Numbered from the stretch's first letter, positions 45,901 through 59,452 are shown. The stretch is DNA of 64,000 nucleotides from Liolophura sinensis (GCF_032854445.1 NC_088296.1:14826623-14890622), one strand, 5' to 3'. Translations and numbers: made by a program. Notes: a model not told the origin generated them from the letters alone.

Positions 45901-46427
45901 TAAGGGCTTACTGTAGTCTTCTATCCTAGCGCGTATTCTCAGAATGTAATACTGATTATTGAGTGCCCAACCATTGCCAACAACAACAATTATGCAATCA
46001 ATTTCTTCGCACTAACATAAGTAAAGTCAGTCAACTAGATACATCAATCAGGTGGACGTAATGTTAACCCAATCTAAAGGTATGTTAGGATTTGTTTGTT
46101 CCGTAGTTTCAGTTGTTCACGTTCCTATCAAGCTAAATAAGGTTAGATTTCAATCAAGTCTCAGACATAGGGTGTGTATACGTTTCTGTGCCCTCGTGGC
46201 TCGTTTGGAATCGTTGACAAAAAGTGATGGACGTCTCTCGTGTGGCCCGTTTCCCTTTATAACGCGAATACGTGTACATGTATTTAATAAGTACTTGTAG
46301 AATTGCAGTTAATGGCTCTTGGATTTTTTCGGTTTCGTCCATTCACAACACTTACTCCAGTCATATAAATGAGCTAAACTTGATTTCGATCTGAAACGCC
46401 AATTAAACTTCCACTACAGCTTTAAGC
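42966..46427. other. Intergenic, no gene seen
   Basis: B-box-like pieces (GGATTCGAACT at 44422, GATTCGAACCTGG at 45221) suggest old tRNA-derived repeats. No domain-bearing frame was found. Confidence 0.4.
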
Positions 46428-47552
46428 CAGGGAACCTATCAGTATCTATCAGGTGCCAGGGCATCTATAAAGTATCAGGGTATCTATCAGGTGAAAAGAG
46501 TCCATCAGATGCCAGGGAGTCTATTAGGTGCCAGGGTATCTCTCAGGCGCCAGGGTACCTATCAGGTGCCAGGGTATCTGTCAGGTACCAGGGAGTCTAT
46601 CAGGTGTCAGGGTACCTATCAGGTGCCAGGGTATCTATCAGGTAAGAGGGGGTTTATCAGATGCCAGGGTATCTGTCAGATACAGGGTATCTATCAGGTG
46701 CCAGGCTATCCATCAGGTACCAAGGTATCTGTCAGGTTCCAGGATTTCTAAAAGGTACCAAGGTATCTATCACCTCCGATGGGAGTCTATCAGGTACCAT
46801 GGTATCTATCAGGTGTCAGGGTACCTGTCAGTTGCCAGGGTATATATCAGGTGCCAGGGTATCTATCAGGTACCAAGGTATCTATCAGGATCCAGGGTAT
46901 CTATCAGGTGCCAGGGTATCTGTCAGGTATCAGGGAGTCTATCAGATGTCAGGGTACCTATCAGGTGCCAGGGTATCTATCAGGTAAGAGGAGGTTTATC
47001 AGGTGCCAGGGTATCTGTCAGATACAAGGTATCTATCAGGTGACAGGGTATCCATCAGGTACCAAGGTATCTCTCAGGTTCCAGGGTATCTATCACCTCC
47101 ATGGGAGTCTATCAGGTACCAGGGTATCTATCAGGTGTCAGGGTATCTGTCAGGTGCCAGGGTATATATCAGGTGCCAGGGTATCTATCAGGTACCAAGG
47201 TATCTATCAGGATCAGGGAGTCTATCAGGTGCCAGGGTATTTAACATGCGCCAGGGTATCTGTTAGGTGATAGGCTATCTCTCAGGTGCCAGGGTATCTA
47301 TCAGGTAACAGAGTATCTATCAGGTGTCAGGGTACCTATCAAGTGCCAGTGTATCTATCAGGGGCTGGGGTATCTATTAGGTGCCAGGGTATCCATCAGG
47401 TGTCATGGTATATATTAGGTGCCAATGTATCTATCAGGTACCAAGTTATCTGTCAGGTACCAAGGCGTTTATCAGATGCCAGAGTATCTATCAGGTGCCA
47501 GGGTATCTATCAGGTGCCAGAGTATCTGCCAGGTGCCAGGGTATCTATAAGA
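46428..47552. repeat. 19-bp minisatellite, about 58 units, with higher-order structure
   Basis: Units of GGTATCTATCAGGTGCCAG (19 bp) with characteristic variants. A block of variants at about 46601 recurs at 46943, a step of 342 = 18 units. The CACCTCC variant at 46771 recurs at 47094, a step of 323 = 17 units, showing loss of one unit in the second block. The consensus has no stop codon in any forward frame, so the long frames here are expected and are not called genes. Confidence 0.95.
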
Positions 47553-49050
47553 TCATCAACTCAATGTGAAAAGATGGACAAATGAGATAAAAAAAATTAC
47601 CAAGAGTTTCTTCCTTGCATGAGGAAGTCGTATATATACGTAATGTATCTATTTCTGTCAGAATTGCGTTTAACTTCTGCTTGTGGATGTTAAACAAAGC
47701 AGAAACAGTGCACAGGTAGAGAAAGATGCAAAACTGACTTGGGGCTCTGAGTGCATAAAACAATCATTTAGAGTGATACGGAATCGGGTAAACTCTATCA
47801 TCATATCATCATACAATCGCCTTGTACCATCTTTCTGCCATCTTGTACCATGTGTACAAATCACGTACACATGTAACCTTAGCCGAATATATCGTGTATT
47901 CAGCCGTATATACATGCAGCTGCAGTTCAAAACAGATATATTACAATCAAAGTGGTCATGTGAAAATCTTGCATGACAAACTTGGGTTTAAAAAACTGAC
48001 CCTAACATGATCAGTAAAATACGACACAAAGTGATTGCCACCGTGATTGTAACAGCAAAATTAGGAATCATCTCGGCCCCGATGACCTGTACAAAACGGG
48101 AAAAGTGAAAGTTGATTGATACAACGTCTATCCCCGCAATGAAAATGAGACCCCTGATGACATGATTCCAAATGCTTGATCCCGCTAGCCAGATTAGTAC
48201 AAAGTAGCCGTTAGACAAATGTTTCTCATTTTTATGACTTGCTATGGAAAGAAACTATGACAACTCTGTAAAAAGGAAATCATCAGGACGATCTTCCTTC
48301 CACTTGTATTTATTTGTTGGAGGAAGTTGTTTCAAGGCAAGACAAACTGCTCTGTGAGGGAAAGTTGTTGTTGCTACTGTTCCTGACATTCGGTGTTTTG
48401 TTGGTCTTAGTGCAACGAGATTTGAACCTAAACACTTAGCTTATCTTAATTGGTAAAAAAAAAAGTATACCGCTGTTTAGTTTGTAGATTTTACCTATGG
48501 TGACATGTTGGAAGAGAATACATCCTTGGTAGCAAATATTTCTGTTGTTGTTGTTGCTACTGCGGAAAAGTTATTGGTCGAGACGAGGTGCACATTCAAC
48601 TGAGCATGCGTTACAGATTGCGGTAGCACATCTATCATATTTACCAGCTGATACAGTAATGAGCTTTGCTTTGCTCGCGGACACGTGTTCTGTTTTATTT
48701 GTCAGGCGCATACTTCAAATGGATTTCCCTTAAGTGTTAGAGAACTAGTGTTGTATTAGACGCGCAGTGATGGATATCCCCATGTTCTTGTAATGATACA
48801 ATAACATCTCCAGGAAAATATACTATGTTCTTTCCTGAGAGCTTTTCAGAAAGATTGGAACACTACATCTCTTAAATGTATAAGTACATGCAGGAAGAAA
48901 ACTCCTTATCACAGCTTCTTTGACAATGAGCCACAAAAGAAGTTCCCAGCTTTCGGGTTGTTTCAATAACAATGAGGTGATGACCATATGTTACTGTTAC
49001 ACGGAACCCATCTATATGTATTGTCCCTATGTAGCCATACACACGTGAAG
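47553..49050. other. Intergenic, no supported gene
   Basis: A minus-strand frame at 47988-48218 encodes a hydrophobic stretch that might suggest a membrane protein fragment, but no family or splice pattern supports it. Confidence 0.35.
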
Positions 49051-49249
49051 AGGGCCCTCAGTGGCGAAATGACCGATAAGGATCCCACTAACGCCATTGC
49101 TGTAAATTCAAGTCCAGTTCTTGCTGGCCTCCACTCCAGTCGTATTTTTAAAGGCCTGTCAGCAACCTGTGGATGGTCGTGGTGTTTCCCCGGACTCTGC
49201 CCGGTGTCCCTCCATCATAATGCCATAATAAGTGAAATACACAAATAAA
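49051..49249 (+). mobile_element. Diverged near-full SINE
   Basis: GGGCCCTCAGTGGC head remnant, AAATTCAAGTCCAGTTCTTG, CAGCAACCTGTGGATGGTCG, GACTCTGCCCGG, CATCATAATGCC and an ACACAAATAAA tail. Confidence 0.72.
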
Positions 49250-52200
49250 TGCACTGGTGAAGATGCAGAGCAGTTTCTTACTGGGCTTATGGTAGCACAG
49301 CACAAAGTGTCTAACTCTTTAGAAGTGGAGGTAATATATTCAACATAATAACTTTAAATTGCATGCACAAATACATGGAATGGCGTCATTTCAATGATTG
49401 AATGCAAGTAACATGTAATGTCTTCTTTGCTCGTCCGCATATATGCGTACGCTTTGGGCAAATTTTCTGAACACTGATGAATATATGTAAACAAACGACT
49501 GTTCTTAATTTTTTTTAGAAGTTGAGTCTATCCATTATTTACAAGTGTCGGGGATTTTCAGCAGACAATTACAAATATGAAAATACTTTTACAAAGTAAC
49601 ACATCAACCTTGACTGACGGCGATATCAACTTTAACTGATGCACCACAGGTTTGACGTACACATTTCCAAATGTCAGATATGCTTTTTTTCAACTGATAG
49701 TTATTCCAACCTTTTTAATTTGACTGATGTGCAATCCACACTGTATGATAACCACTCCCTTTTGAAAGCTGAGCCTTCGAGTTGTTTGAATGGTTTTGTT
49801 GCCTGTGTAAGTTTTATGACAGCCGCCATTACCAATTACAAAAAGAATGCAATATTATCTACCGAGAGAGCAATCAAAAGATCTGTTTATCAGTTGATGC
49901 TTAACGCCATACTTGGTAAAATAACTAAAGTTTTACTTTAACGATTGTTGTCAGACATATGGTTTGAGGAAGCTGGAGTGCTCACATTAAACCAACGGCC
50001 ATATGCAAGTTATTGTGACGTGATGTCCACATCATATTGGTGTGAGAGAAATGGCAAACGCATGCCAACAAGACTCACTACCCGTGAAAGCAATTTCAAA
50101 ATTCTTCGACCATTGCTGGGTTTGAACCCGCGCCTCTAATCTCTATAACCTAGCCCACAGCCCGCTACCCCGATTTAGCGTCAGGGCTGCATCTAAAATC
50201 TTATGTTTAATCTGTTATATAATGTCAAATATCGAAAACAAATTATGCCCTGTAAAAATAAATCGAAACAGTTATTTTTAGATATTAGTTAAAGTAGATT
50301 GAAAGGAATGTATAATTTAGCAGATTGCACGTACAACCTTTTATATAGGTGAACACTTTTTAACACACTCTTGTTGACAAAAGTGCACCCATTTTTTTTA
50401 AAAAGAAGGTCGCCAAAAATTCCACAGCGGACACATGGAAGAACAAATTTACGCTGCTAACAGAATCCGAAGAACTTAAGGATACAAGGCCATATAGTGT
50501 CTGTACCTTTTTTACCCGAGTCCCTAGAGTAAACTTCCTTGTTTGTACCAAATAGCGCAGGTCACCGATTCCGCTGGAACGCTACTGCGCCTCGCGGCCT
50601 TTTGATGAAGCGGGGTCCGCCTTAAAGGGACCGAGTAGTGGAAGGTTCGATGTCACTCTGCGTGGTAGAAGGGTTTTTGTAAAAGTACAGAGTTATGCAC
50701 GTGTGATTTTACACAATATAGCTTTGGAAATAAATAGATTTAGCTGTAAACCGTGATAAGGTAATAGGGAGCAATTTCTCCACTTGATTATCAATAAACC
50801 CACCGATGGAATCTCCGATGGTGGAGGTGTTGATTTCAGGAAATTAGATCTGTGCTTATGGAAGTCTGCTTTTTCGTTCAAACTCGGGTATCAAATTGCT
50901 TAACATTGTTCCTGATGATATTTTTGTCTGTTTTTAAGTAATTATAAACAGGGTGTAATTGACTTCACAATATTCGAAATTTAAATAGAACCAGGCTTTC
51001 TTGACCATGCCGTCACTTCCTTTAGTTGCAGGCGAATTTATACTCGAGCAGTCTTCCCAAGGAATGAGTGACAAAACACACAGCGCAGCGCAATAAAATC
51101 TGGACGAGGACATGGACAGTATTCTGAATGACCTGTCTATCAACCGAGCTCCCTTGGCATCAGTTTCGATAAATCATACCCACTGGCGCTGTGCATCGGA
51201 TCGATTATCATATTTATTACTCTTTGTGCACAGAACATGAATAAATGTGACAAATCTTTACCATTGTGATCTCCCCAGGGTCGTTAATTATTCATACGCA
51301 TGTTCCCGGGCCTCGTCGGATGTTCACCGCTGTCAACAGCATAACGGTCCAGTCGGAAACTCACTGGAACGCTTGACAGACTAAGGTGGAGACACGGATT
51401 CAAAGGTAAGCCTCACCATTTCCAATCGTTCCTATGAATTATTTTAAGATGAAAAAGATAGAAATCACTTCTAATCGCTGATCATTTTTTTATTCACCGT
51501 ATCGCTTGGCTCACAAAGGACACTTGTCATTCGAGTCCAGATGTTTTTTTTTACCCTATTGACAGTTGTCACTTCATGCATATTTTAGAAGTGGTGAAAA
51601 TATTTGTTCCAAGTGAAACCATTTCTTACCTCGACGTCCGAGGGTCCCGCCAAATTCTTCGAAAGCCAGTCATTTAGCCTGGATTGCCTGTTTTTCTCTC
51701 AGCGGTATTCATTTTCATCGTGGTTATCGACATTTTCCCTTGTTCTGGCACACCTGTTATGTGTAGCTAGTACACTCGCAAAAATGCTGCCAACGATTGC
51801 CGGTGCTGTTCTTTAGGGGAACACTAACGTTGTTGCTAAAGGTCGCCCAGTCCCCACTGTGTTACATTGGAATTACCGTAAAGCTCACAGTAATACTCAA
51901 CTTTAATAACTTTATAATATAATAGGAGTCACAAAACCCACATAGTCTTGATGTACCTGAAAACCTGAATGCAAAACTAAGAAATAATGTTTTAAGTCAA
52001 GCTTGCGTCAAGTTGTCAAACGTGTGAATAAATTTACTGTAAATAATGTTTTAAAACGTCGAAGCTAAATATGAGAGACAGACTTTTTAGAAGCTTTGCT
52101 ACTCTATCCAGCCTTCTTGCATTCTGTGTGGAGGTCTCAGTTCTTGCTTGCTTATGGAAGGTCAGGGCGTAGTTCTTGTAGCAACTTATGGAAATGGAGT

Positions 52201-52589
52201 CGCAGACTCAAATCCAGTTCCCGCTGACTCAAATGTGGTTTTAGGTCAGATTTTGGTTGTTTTATTGTGAAGGTGTAAATTCTTTTGCCACGTTTTAAAG
52301 ATAATATTTTCTTTTACGATCTGGTTGAAGTACTGCAAATGTGATTTTAACTCTCAGCCCTCGTCTGTTAAGTTGTACATGATGGAGTTTAAAACCATAC
52401 GGTTACTTCAAATAAATGTGTCGTAGGAAATCCACAAATGTTAAAAGTGTATAGCAGACAGTTATCATCTTGTTGGACAGACGTTTATTCAAAGCATAGC
52501 AAAAATATAGATCACAACTTCTTGTTATTCCCTGAGGGACATATTATTATAGGTACATAATGATATGGAAATTATACTGGAAACATAAA
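49250..52589. other. Intergenic, no supported gene
   Basis: A B-box-like GGGTTTGAACCCGCG at about 50116 suggests a tRNA-derived fragment on the minus strand. A consensus donor (CAAAG then GTAAGC at 51406) ends a stretch that could be a non-coding first exon, but nothing downstream confirms it. Confidence 0.35.
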
Positions 52590-52700
52590 GGTTTGAAACT
52601 ACGCTTATGCTTGATAACGGTGATAGCACCCATACCGAAACGTCGCACACTGAACAAAATAAAGTTGTGATCCATACATGTGCTATGTTATCCAGCTCAA
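52590..52700 (+). repeat. Possible retroelement 3' end
   Basis: GATAACGGTGATAGCACCC, CGAAACGTCG and AATAAAGTTGTGATCC follow one another, an arrangement I associate with 3' ends of retroelements whose last segment holds GAAACGTCG. Weak and from memory. Confidence 0.3.
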
Positions 52701-53762
52701 CTTCTAAATGCCATTGGCAGAAGTCACGATAATGCATAGTATAATGTATTTAAGATAACAATTGTTGGACTCTACATGGATGCATGTTTTTTTTTTTTTT
52801 ACAATGTGATGTAAAATCACACCGCACCTCAAATATTGGGACACAACATTTATTTACCTATATCATGATTAGACTCGAATTTACGTCTGTCATGAACCTA
52901 CAAGCGATGCGTCCTCTGTTCATTAGCTGCCTTTCGGTCTCTCGCGTTCCCCCTATACTCATGCGATAAAGTTACAAATTGATCAATACCGTTTGACCTC
53001 GTTCTCAATGTTTCTGGTTGTACAAATAAAGACTGTGTGACACCAGAGCGCTTCTGCTCAGTCCTGTATTTTTCACGGTGAAGTATTACACCTCCATTTT
53101 TAACAGTGTAGGGGGACTATCGATCAGTAATGGAGGCGTCGTTGTTTACACAGAACCCAAGGAGCCAATAAAGCCGGTTTGTCCGTACCCGGAATTATGA
53201 CATGAGCGTTGTTATAATGAAGAATATGGCAGGTAATTAATTACTTCCAGTCTAATGGCAATCATTAGTCTACAGTCTTGTGTTTTTTGTTTTATGTTTT
53301 CGTTTTAGTTTCTCATTTCCCCGGTGAATATAAATGTCTTCGGTTCCGAAAATGTTGTGTAATCGATACACGCATGTGTCCTATTGTAGACATTGATTGA
53401 AGTCTTTGATGGATGCTGTCAATCAGATTTAGATGTAACTGTTGTGGGGACTGACGGATTGGAGGCTAGTTTTACACTAGCAACCAATGGCCGATAGAAA
53501 TCCCTCGTACATGTATGCGGGGCGTGTCTAATCGTCCGTGGTCTGACACCAGCAAGTCTAAACGCTTCTAGCACTTGTAACCGCCGTGTGTTTAACTTCC
53601 GCGTTAGATGGAGGCATCGTTACGCTTGCGCAGTATTGATGGCCGTCTATCTGATTGTGTTTTCCACGGGTTTCGGTAGTAAGAACTGTAATCACCTATA
53701 CTGATAGATTTCTTCTGAGAAAAAATAAAAACTTTGTTTGAGCTAGAACAATCCATGAAAAC
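52701..53762. other. Intergenic, no gene seen
   Basis: A T tract near 52787-52800. Nothing else recognised. Confidence 0.4.
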
Positions 53763-54011
53763 TGAAAATACAGATAGTGTATACCACTGGCCAAGCTTTC
53801 TCAATGGCCCTGAAAATACAGATAGTGTATACCACTGGCCAAGCTTTCTCAATGGCCCTGAAAATACAGATAGTGTATACCACTGGCCAAGCTTTCTCAA
53901 TGGCCATGAAAATACAGATAGTGTATACCACTGGTCAAGCTTTCTCAATGGCCCTGAAAATATAGATAGTGTATAGCACTGGCCAAGCTTTCTCAATGGC
54001 CCTGAAAATAT
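53763..54011. repeat. 48-bp tandem array, about 5 copies
   Basis: Units start at 53763, 53811, 53859, 53907 and 53955, with a partial sixth at 54003. Units are nearly identical: GTGTATACCACTGGCCAAGC, then TTTCTCAATGGCCCTGAAAA. Since 48 is a multiple of 3, open frames on both strands repeat every 16 residues. There is no evidence that they are translated. Confidence 0.95.
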
Positions 54012-55244
54012 ACCAGTCGCCCCAAATGTTTTGCAGTAGGGAACTGTTTTAGATTGTTTTTGTTTTTTTTTAGCAACAGCATCTGCCTGCGCAATCCCTG
54101 TGCACTAATTACAAGTCAGATACATAGCAGTTCAACAAGTCCTCGATCAACTGTTACACCAGAACACGGCAGAAAATAAACTATAGGGCGTGGCACGCAG
54201 TATCGGTGACAACTCCCATGACAGGGTGTCCACTCTGTTTTGAACGGCATTTGATTTGAAGTAGCAGTTGACTATTTCGATTAGGCAAGACTTATTGCCT
54301 TCGGAATTTTCAAGTCATTTATGTATAATCGTTTAAGCGTACAGAACATGCAGGAAAAAAACCCTTCTGAAATCTGACGTTGCATGTGTAGAGCTATTTG
54401 CCTATCGCTGCAGGGAGAAACCAACTAAGCCGATCGATGAATTGATCTTTACCCGGAAGGCAAAGATTGAATGACCTACTTACTCCATAGTAAACAACAA
54501 AAGGATTGATAATGACAGCTTATCCGTCACAGCGTTCTGAGCAGAGATATAACAGTTGTATATTTCATAGATTCCCTTGATCGTTGCAAGCACTATATTT
54601 AACAATTTGCCACTTATATAATGGGAGGCAATTTTATGGTTGGAATAAACCACACAACTTCGGCATGTCACCGAAGACCATGATTTATATCGTATTGGTG
54701 GAAGGCAAACAGTACCCAATCAACCTGCTGTAAGGCCAACATTGGAGCGCCGTCGATTGCGTAAAGCCACAGAGGCAACGGAAATAATAATAACAAGAAA
54801 TTATTGAAAGTCCCTTGTTAAGGAAGATATTGTTTACATCGTTGAGACACTTAAAGATGTGTTTTGCGAGATGGATTCGTAAATTATCGTGTTGTATTGT
54901 CAAATTGTGCTAACTTTGTCGGCGGTGAAAGTAAATGTTTGTAGCGTGCAACGAACGGGCATTTCATTCTTACGTTTGAAACATTTTTTTTACTTTATTT
55001 GGGCCATTTCGCCATTTATATGGAAATCTATGTCTTTACACCCGGTCATGGACAACCAAAATAAAGGATTATAGGGTTCAAAAGGCGGAGATACATTCTT
55101 ACTTTGCTGTATTTTGATTTTAGGAAATGGTGCTCCCTGAGCAAAGGGGAACAGCTGCCAAAAAATATGATATTTTCTATTTTATATAACAATCTTACAC
55201 GATGCACGGGCATTGGTCTCTAAATAATGTTGTAGAAAAAAAAA
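54012..55244. other. Intergenic, no gene seen
   Basis: Short frames only; no repeat recognised. Confidence 0.4.
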
Positions 55245-55540
55245 CGGTGATCCTGGATCGAGACAAATCTAAGACCTTAAAGAGGGATCTATAACGTCCT
55301 CGCAAGGCGTTCAGCATGAAGGGAATATTGCAACGAGTGGTTGACCCGTATCAGTATAATGGCTCGGGCGGTGTGGCTTACTTGCCTGTGGTAAGGCGTC
55401 TCAGAAAAGCAGCACTAGATGAAAGACCGATAGAAATCCGTCCTGCAACACAGAAGCAGATTACATGCACGTTAAGGATTCCTTCGTCGTCATATGATTA
55501 CACGATTGTACTCACTCACTCACTCAAACGTGACGGAGAA
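55245..55540 (+). mobile_element. Interspersed element with CACT tail, copy 2
   Basis: Aligns with 8599-8945: CCTGGATCGAG, CGTATCAGTATAATGGCTCG, GTGTGGCTTACTTGCCT, AAATCCGTCCTGC, AAGGATTCCTTCGTCGTCAT and CACTCACTCACTCA. It lacks the GAGTACGACGTTAAACCCC block before the tail. The open frame at 55316-55651 runs through it and is not a gene. Confidence 0.8.
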
Positions 55541-58349
55541 AAAAGAATATGCCAACTGGAATATTGTGAAGACAATATGCACAAAGTCACCTGGAGATTT
55601 TTTATACACTATATCAGCAAAAGTATACGGATCTGTCTAAGCCATCAATAACTCACCAAGCTATTGTATTGGCCAGCTTGTGTCATTTGTTAACATTTCC
55701 AGTTCTCAACAGGTGTCTCTCTCAATAGACTATAACCCACATCCTTGAATAGCTACACGGTACACACAAAGTCTTACAACGGCATCAATAATTTGTGCAT
55801 ATCTGGGCGAGACTAACTCCCGCTAGTCGCCTAAGCTGTGTATTCACTCTCGGGTACATCAGGAACAAACGCAGCTTACTGGTCTGGGAAAGCTATTTGC
55901 CGATTAGTTGAGAATGCCCCTCCATATGGTACAATTAGGTATTTAGAACTGCCAAAGGGTAGAGCATTTTCAATGGCTACTTCAGTTCCGAGATGCTAGC
56001 TTAAGATTTTTGAACTCCCAAAGAGCATGGACCGTTTAAGAAGTGCTTGAGCTAAAAAAAATATGCCGCGAAATGCTGTGTCGGATCCATGTTGTGATCT
56101 CCGTTAAAACATATATGATTGATATCATTTTTGTTTTCTCTACAGTTTTTATGTGGTCAGCATATTTCTTGGGTGAGCATCCGTAAATCAGATTTGATGT
56201 AAACATGTTTTTTTCCGAATTACGTAAAGAAACGTTAATATATCTTTCCCGGTATCTAGACGTCCGAAATGTTTTAAGCTGACAATATAATTACGAAATT
56301 GTGACATATATCTCATATATACATTATCAATCATGGTATAAGGTGTATGTAGGTAGTTTCACCAACATGTTGAAAGGGACGTCGCCGTGTTCTCATGGCG
56401 TCAAAATTCTGACATCGCAGCATGATAGTAAGTTTGTCAAATATTAAAAAATATATTCCCTACACATAGTTAAATGTGGTGTCATATGTGATTTGTTGCA
56501 GTCGACATGCAGTTTTCAAAACCTTTGAAGTCTTTCACACTGTGAAAGTGTCCATTCTACATATTCTGTAGCGTATATCCATCTGGATGTCCATATAACT
56601 TAAATATTAAATGGTATTAAATGTGTCTACTTTTTGCTGTATAATGTATCACTATGACCTCATAGGTGGACGCCTATCGGCAGGGGAGGTAATCAACGGA
56701 AAGACGCCACCTGAGACTTTCCCCACAGACCTAACAACCATAGCTGATATTTGATTAACATGGGCGGAATATATGTCCAATACTCAGTGGCTTGACCTGC
56801 TTATACTCGGAAAATAGCATCAGTTGCTGGGGGTGGTCTGCTGTTACATCCTTTCCCGTGAGATTATTCTAACTATGGAAGCACCGTCGCTTGGGATATC
56901 GTGATAAAAGATCCCCGTTTTGCTAGTCGTAATGATTGGAGGTCCACTTTGAAGAAGATGCTCCCTGAAGACGGGCAGATAAACTAAGCCGGCCATTTGG
57001 TCAAATTACAGAAATGAGACGAATCGCTGATAATACTAAAATATTTATGCGATGGTGCTGAGCTTGAAATGCCATTATGACCAATCGGATGCCGACCAAA
57101 CCTGTCACGTCCCTGGTGACTCGTAGGTTGTCATTTACAAACATTTAGCCGACATGGATGAGTTTTCCGTAGGCAGTACAGGAAAATGGCTGAAAGGTTT
57201 TTAGTTCTGGGAAAAAGGAAATATCCAATCTCATTCCGAGATCGGAAAATAGAATACCCGATCATCCCGACTGTTTGCAAACGATCAGACGGTCGTCAAT
57301 GCTCTTGCTATTCCCTCTTCACTGTAGTCTTTTATGTCTTATCTCCGCCAAGATTCTACTGGTGGACTAAGCATCCTGGTATTTTTAATGCGAGAGTATA
57401 TTAAATCCAATGACAGCATAGCTCCAAAGTAACCAATTCCAACACATGGTGTATTTAGCAGTTCTAAGCATGAACTGCCGATGCATGTATGCAAAACAGC
57501 CTATATGTGTATATGTGATCCTTAATACATTGCATTGTCTGAAGTCAGATCCAATAGCTGCTCTCTATGCATGCTGAGCTACGTCCAGTCGATCCAAACA
57601 TCTTTGGTTTCAAACGTCAACAATTCGCCGTATAAATACACAGACAACAGCGAGCACCAATTTGAGCTCCCAAAATACGGACCAAAAATCAATCAGACCA
57701 AGAGTGAACAGGTTGATAGTAGATATTTCTTCAGATATATAGACGTGTATATGCGCCACAATGCAAATATGTGAATGTTAATGAAAAATGGCCTATAACC
57801 TGCCGATATCGTTTATTTTTAATTTGGTGGCTCAGAAAACAATGTTCGTGCAGTTCAGCATTAACGTATTGTTGTGCAGTTACAATGGTTGTTGTTTACA
57901 ATAATCACAGACTGGTTGTCATGGTAGCACGAAGGACATTGTATAGTTAACAAGGTCATTACATGATACACTGTGCAAAAAAGCATACCTGCCATACATG
58001 AAAAGCTTTTGTTGATTATACTGCACATAGCTTCGTTTATCCTGGCAACGAATAATGCGCATATTAACTGGTTTTATGTGTTTTATACACAATTGTGAAT
58101 AATAAAAATATATGAAGTGATTAGACTGTGGATCGTGCTAGGTTACCGATGCCACAGCGAATTTATTAACAAACTTTAACAGCTTTTTGATAGCAAAATG
58201 GAAAGAAAACCGAGTTTATGAAAAATTTGAGAAATAGAGATGTGTCAAGAAACAAGCGGAAATGCGCAATAGCCTCGACATACCCGAAAAATTCAATGTC
58301 GTGTTACAAGCGGTCCAGAAGAAGTGATTAACCATATATATTAACAGTG
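55541..58349. other. Intergenic, no supported gene
   Basis: Frames at 57186-57404 and 57535-57774 have no recognisable domain. No repeat assigned. Confidence 0.4.
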
Positions 58350-58790
58350 TACAGGTATTCCAATGGGTAAAAATGGTGGCACTCTTCTGATCGACCCACG
58401 TTTATACCTGTTCTCCTATCAATACGACTATATGCAGAAACTATGGTAATTCTCACCAGCCCCGATATTTATCATTCACTAAACGGTACATTGGTGATCT
58501 GCTGGCTTTAAACAATCCATGTATAACAAAGGCTGTGAGAGATATGCACCAACCTTCGCTTGATTTATGGAAATCCACAGACTTTCCATATGGTATATCT
58601 TATTCTGGATCTATATTTGTACAAAGACAAACCGGATTCCTCTCGCAGACTTTACAACAAAGGGGATAGTTTCTATTTTGACATTGTAAGTTACCCTTAC
58701 TTGGACAGCAAGGTACCGAAGAGTACTACGTATGGCATATACATATCTCGCGATGAAGCATTTGTTAGTTCCAGTGTGTTACATGTATGT
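58350..58790 (+). pseudogene. Broken reverse transcriptase remnant of a retroelement
   Basis: In one frame from about 58353, GIPMG is followed by LYLFSYQYDYMQKL. After a frame change, RYIGDLLALNNP appears (about 58480-58515). After another frame change, YNKGDSFYFDIVSYPYLDSK and then TYGIYIS (about 58640-58755). The order and spacing match retroelement reverse transcriptases that carry GIPMG, a YIDDL catalytic box and a YDKRD...F segment. The catalytic box reads YIGDL (first Asp lost), and there are at least two frameshifts and a stop at 58446. Clearly dead. I think of Penelope-like or related elements but cannot fix the clade. Confidence 0.65.
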
Positions 58791-59318
58791 AACGATCTCA
58801 ATTAACGTCACAAATCATTACTGTGAAGACAAGTGTCTCAAGGTTATTCCATCAAACGCCTTCGCTAAAAGTTTCTTAAATTTTACAGTGAGTATAATTC
58901 TCTTGCAAGTAAATGTGCACTGGGCGTCAAGAATCCCTGGTGCTGTACTTCATCACTTAGCCCAGGGCTAGGGACTGTATATTTATCGCGCTGAATTACA
59001 TCGCCACCTTGGATATATGAACAGTTAAAAACAAAGGGCAGCTGAGATACATATTCTATTATTTACTTATACACTGGCATAGTACACGTTTTAAATATTT
59101 CAAAGATCATTTAAAACTGTCGACTGCTTCTCTTTGCATGATTTCTAACTAATTTCGTACTTTATACACTTTCTTAGTTTCTAGGTGGTTTATGCAAAGC
59201 TTCGTTTTGGGAATTGACCTAGCGATTTTTCACTTGCAACATCCAGCTTGGTTAACGGCTGACATAAGAATATCTGCTCCAACGCATTTTCTCGTGGGAG
59301 GGCGGCCAAAGTGATATT
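58791..59318. other. Intergenic, nothing recognised
   Basis: Spacer after the reverse transcriptase remnant; part may belong to the same dead element. Confidence 0.3.
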
Positions 59319-59452
59319 GCCGTCATTGAATTGGCATGCCAAAGATACCAGAATTAACATCCTACCCAGTCACATTATACAGACCCCGGATCAGCCGTGT
59401 GTGTTTCCTTCCTCTATCCTCTCAGTGATGCGAACCAAGCCAGCCAACAAAT
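59319..59452 (-). mobile_element. Second SINE family, copy 2, partial, reverse orientation
   Basis: CCCAGTCACATTATACAGAC, GTTTCCTTCCTCTATCCTCT and CAGTGATGCGAACCAAGCC match the reverse complement of 38930-39012. Confidence 0.6.

Noticed and set aside
46528-47585. Long forward frames of 99-171 residues with a Gly/Tyr/Gln/Val-rich repeat
   Set aside because: They are the three readings of a 19-bp minisatellite whose consensus contains no forward stop. No start context, splice sites or domain.
47988-48218. Hydrophobic minus-strand frame suggestive of membrane helices
   Set aside because: No receptor or transporter motif, no adjoining exons. T-rich antisense DNA often yields hydrophobic frames.
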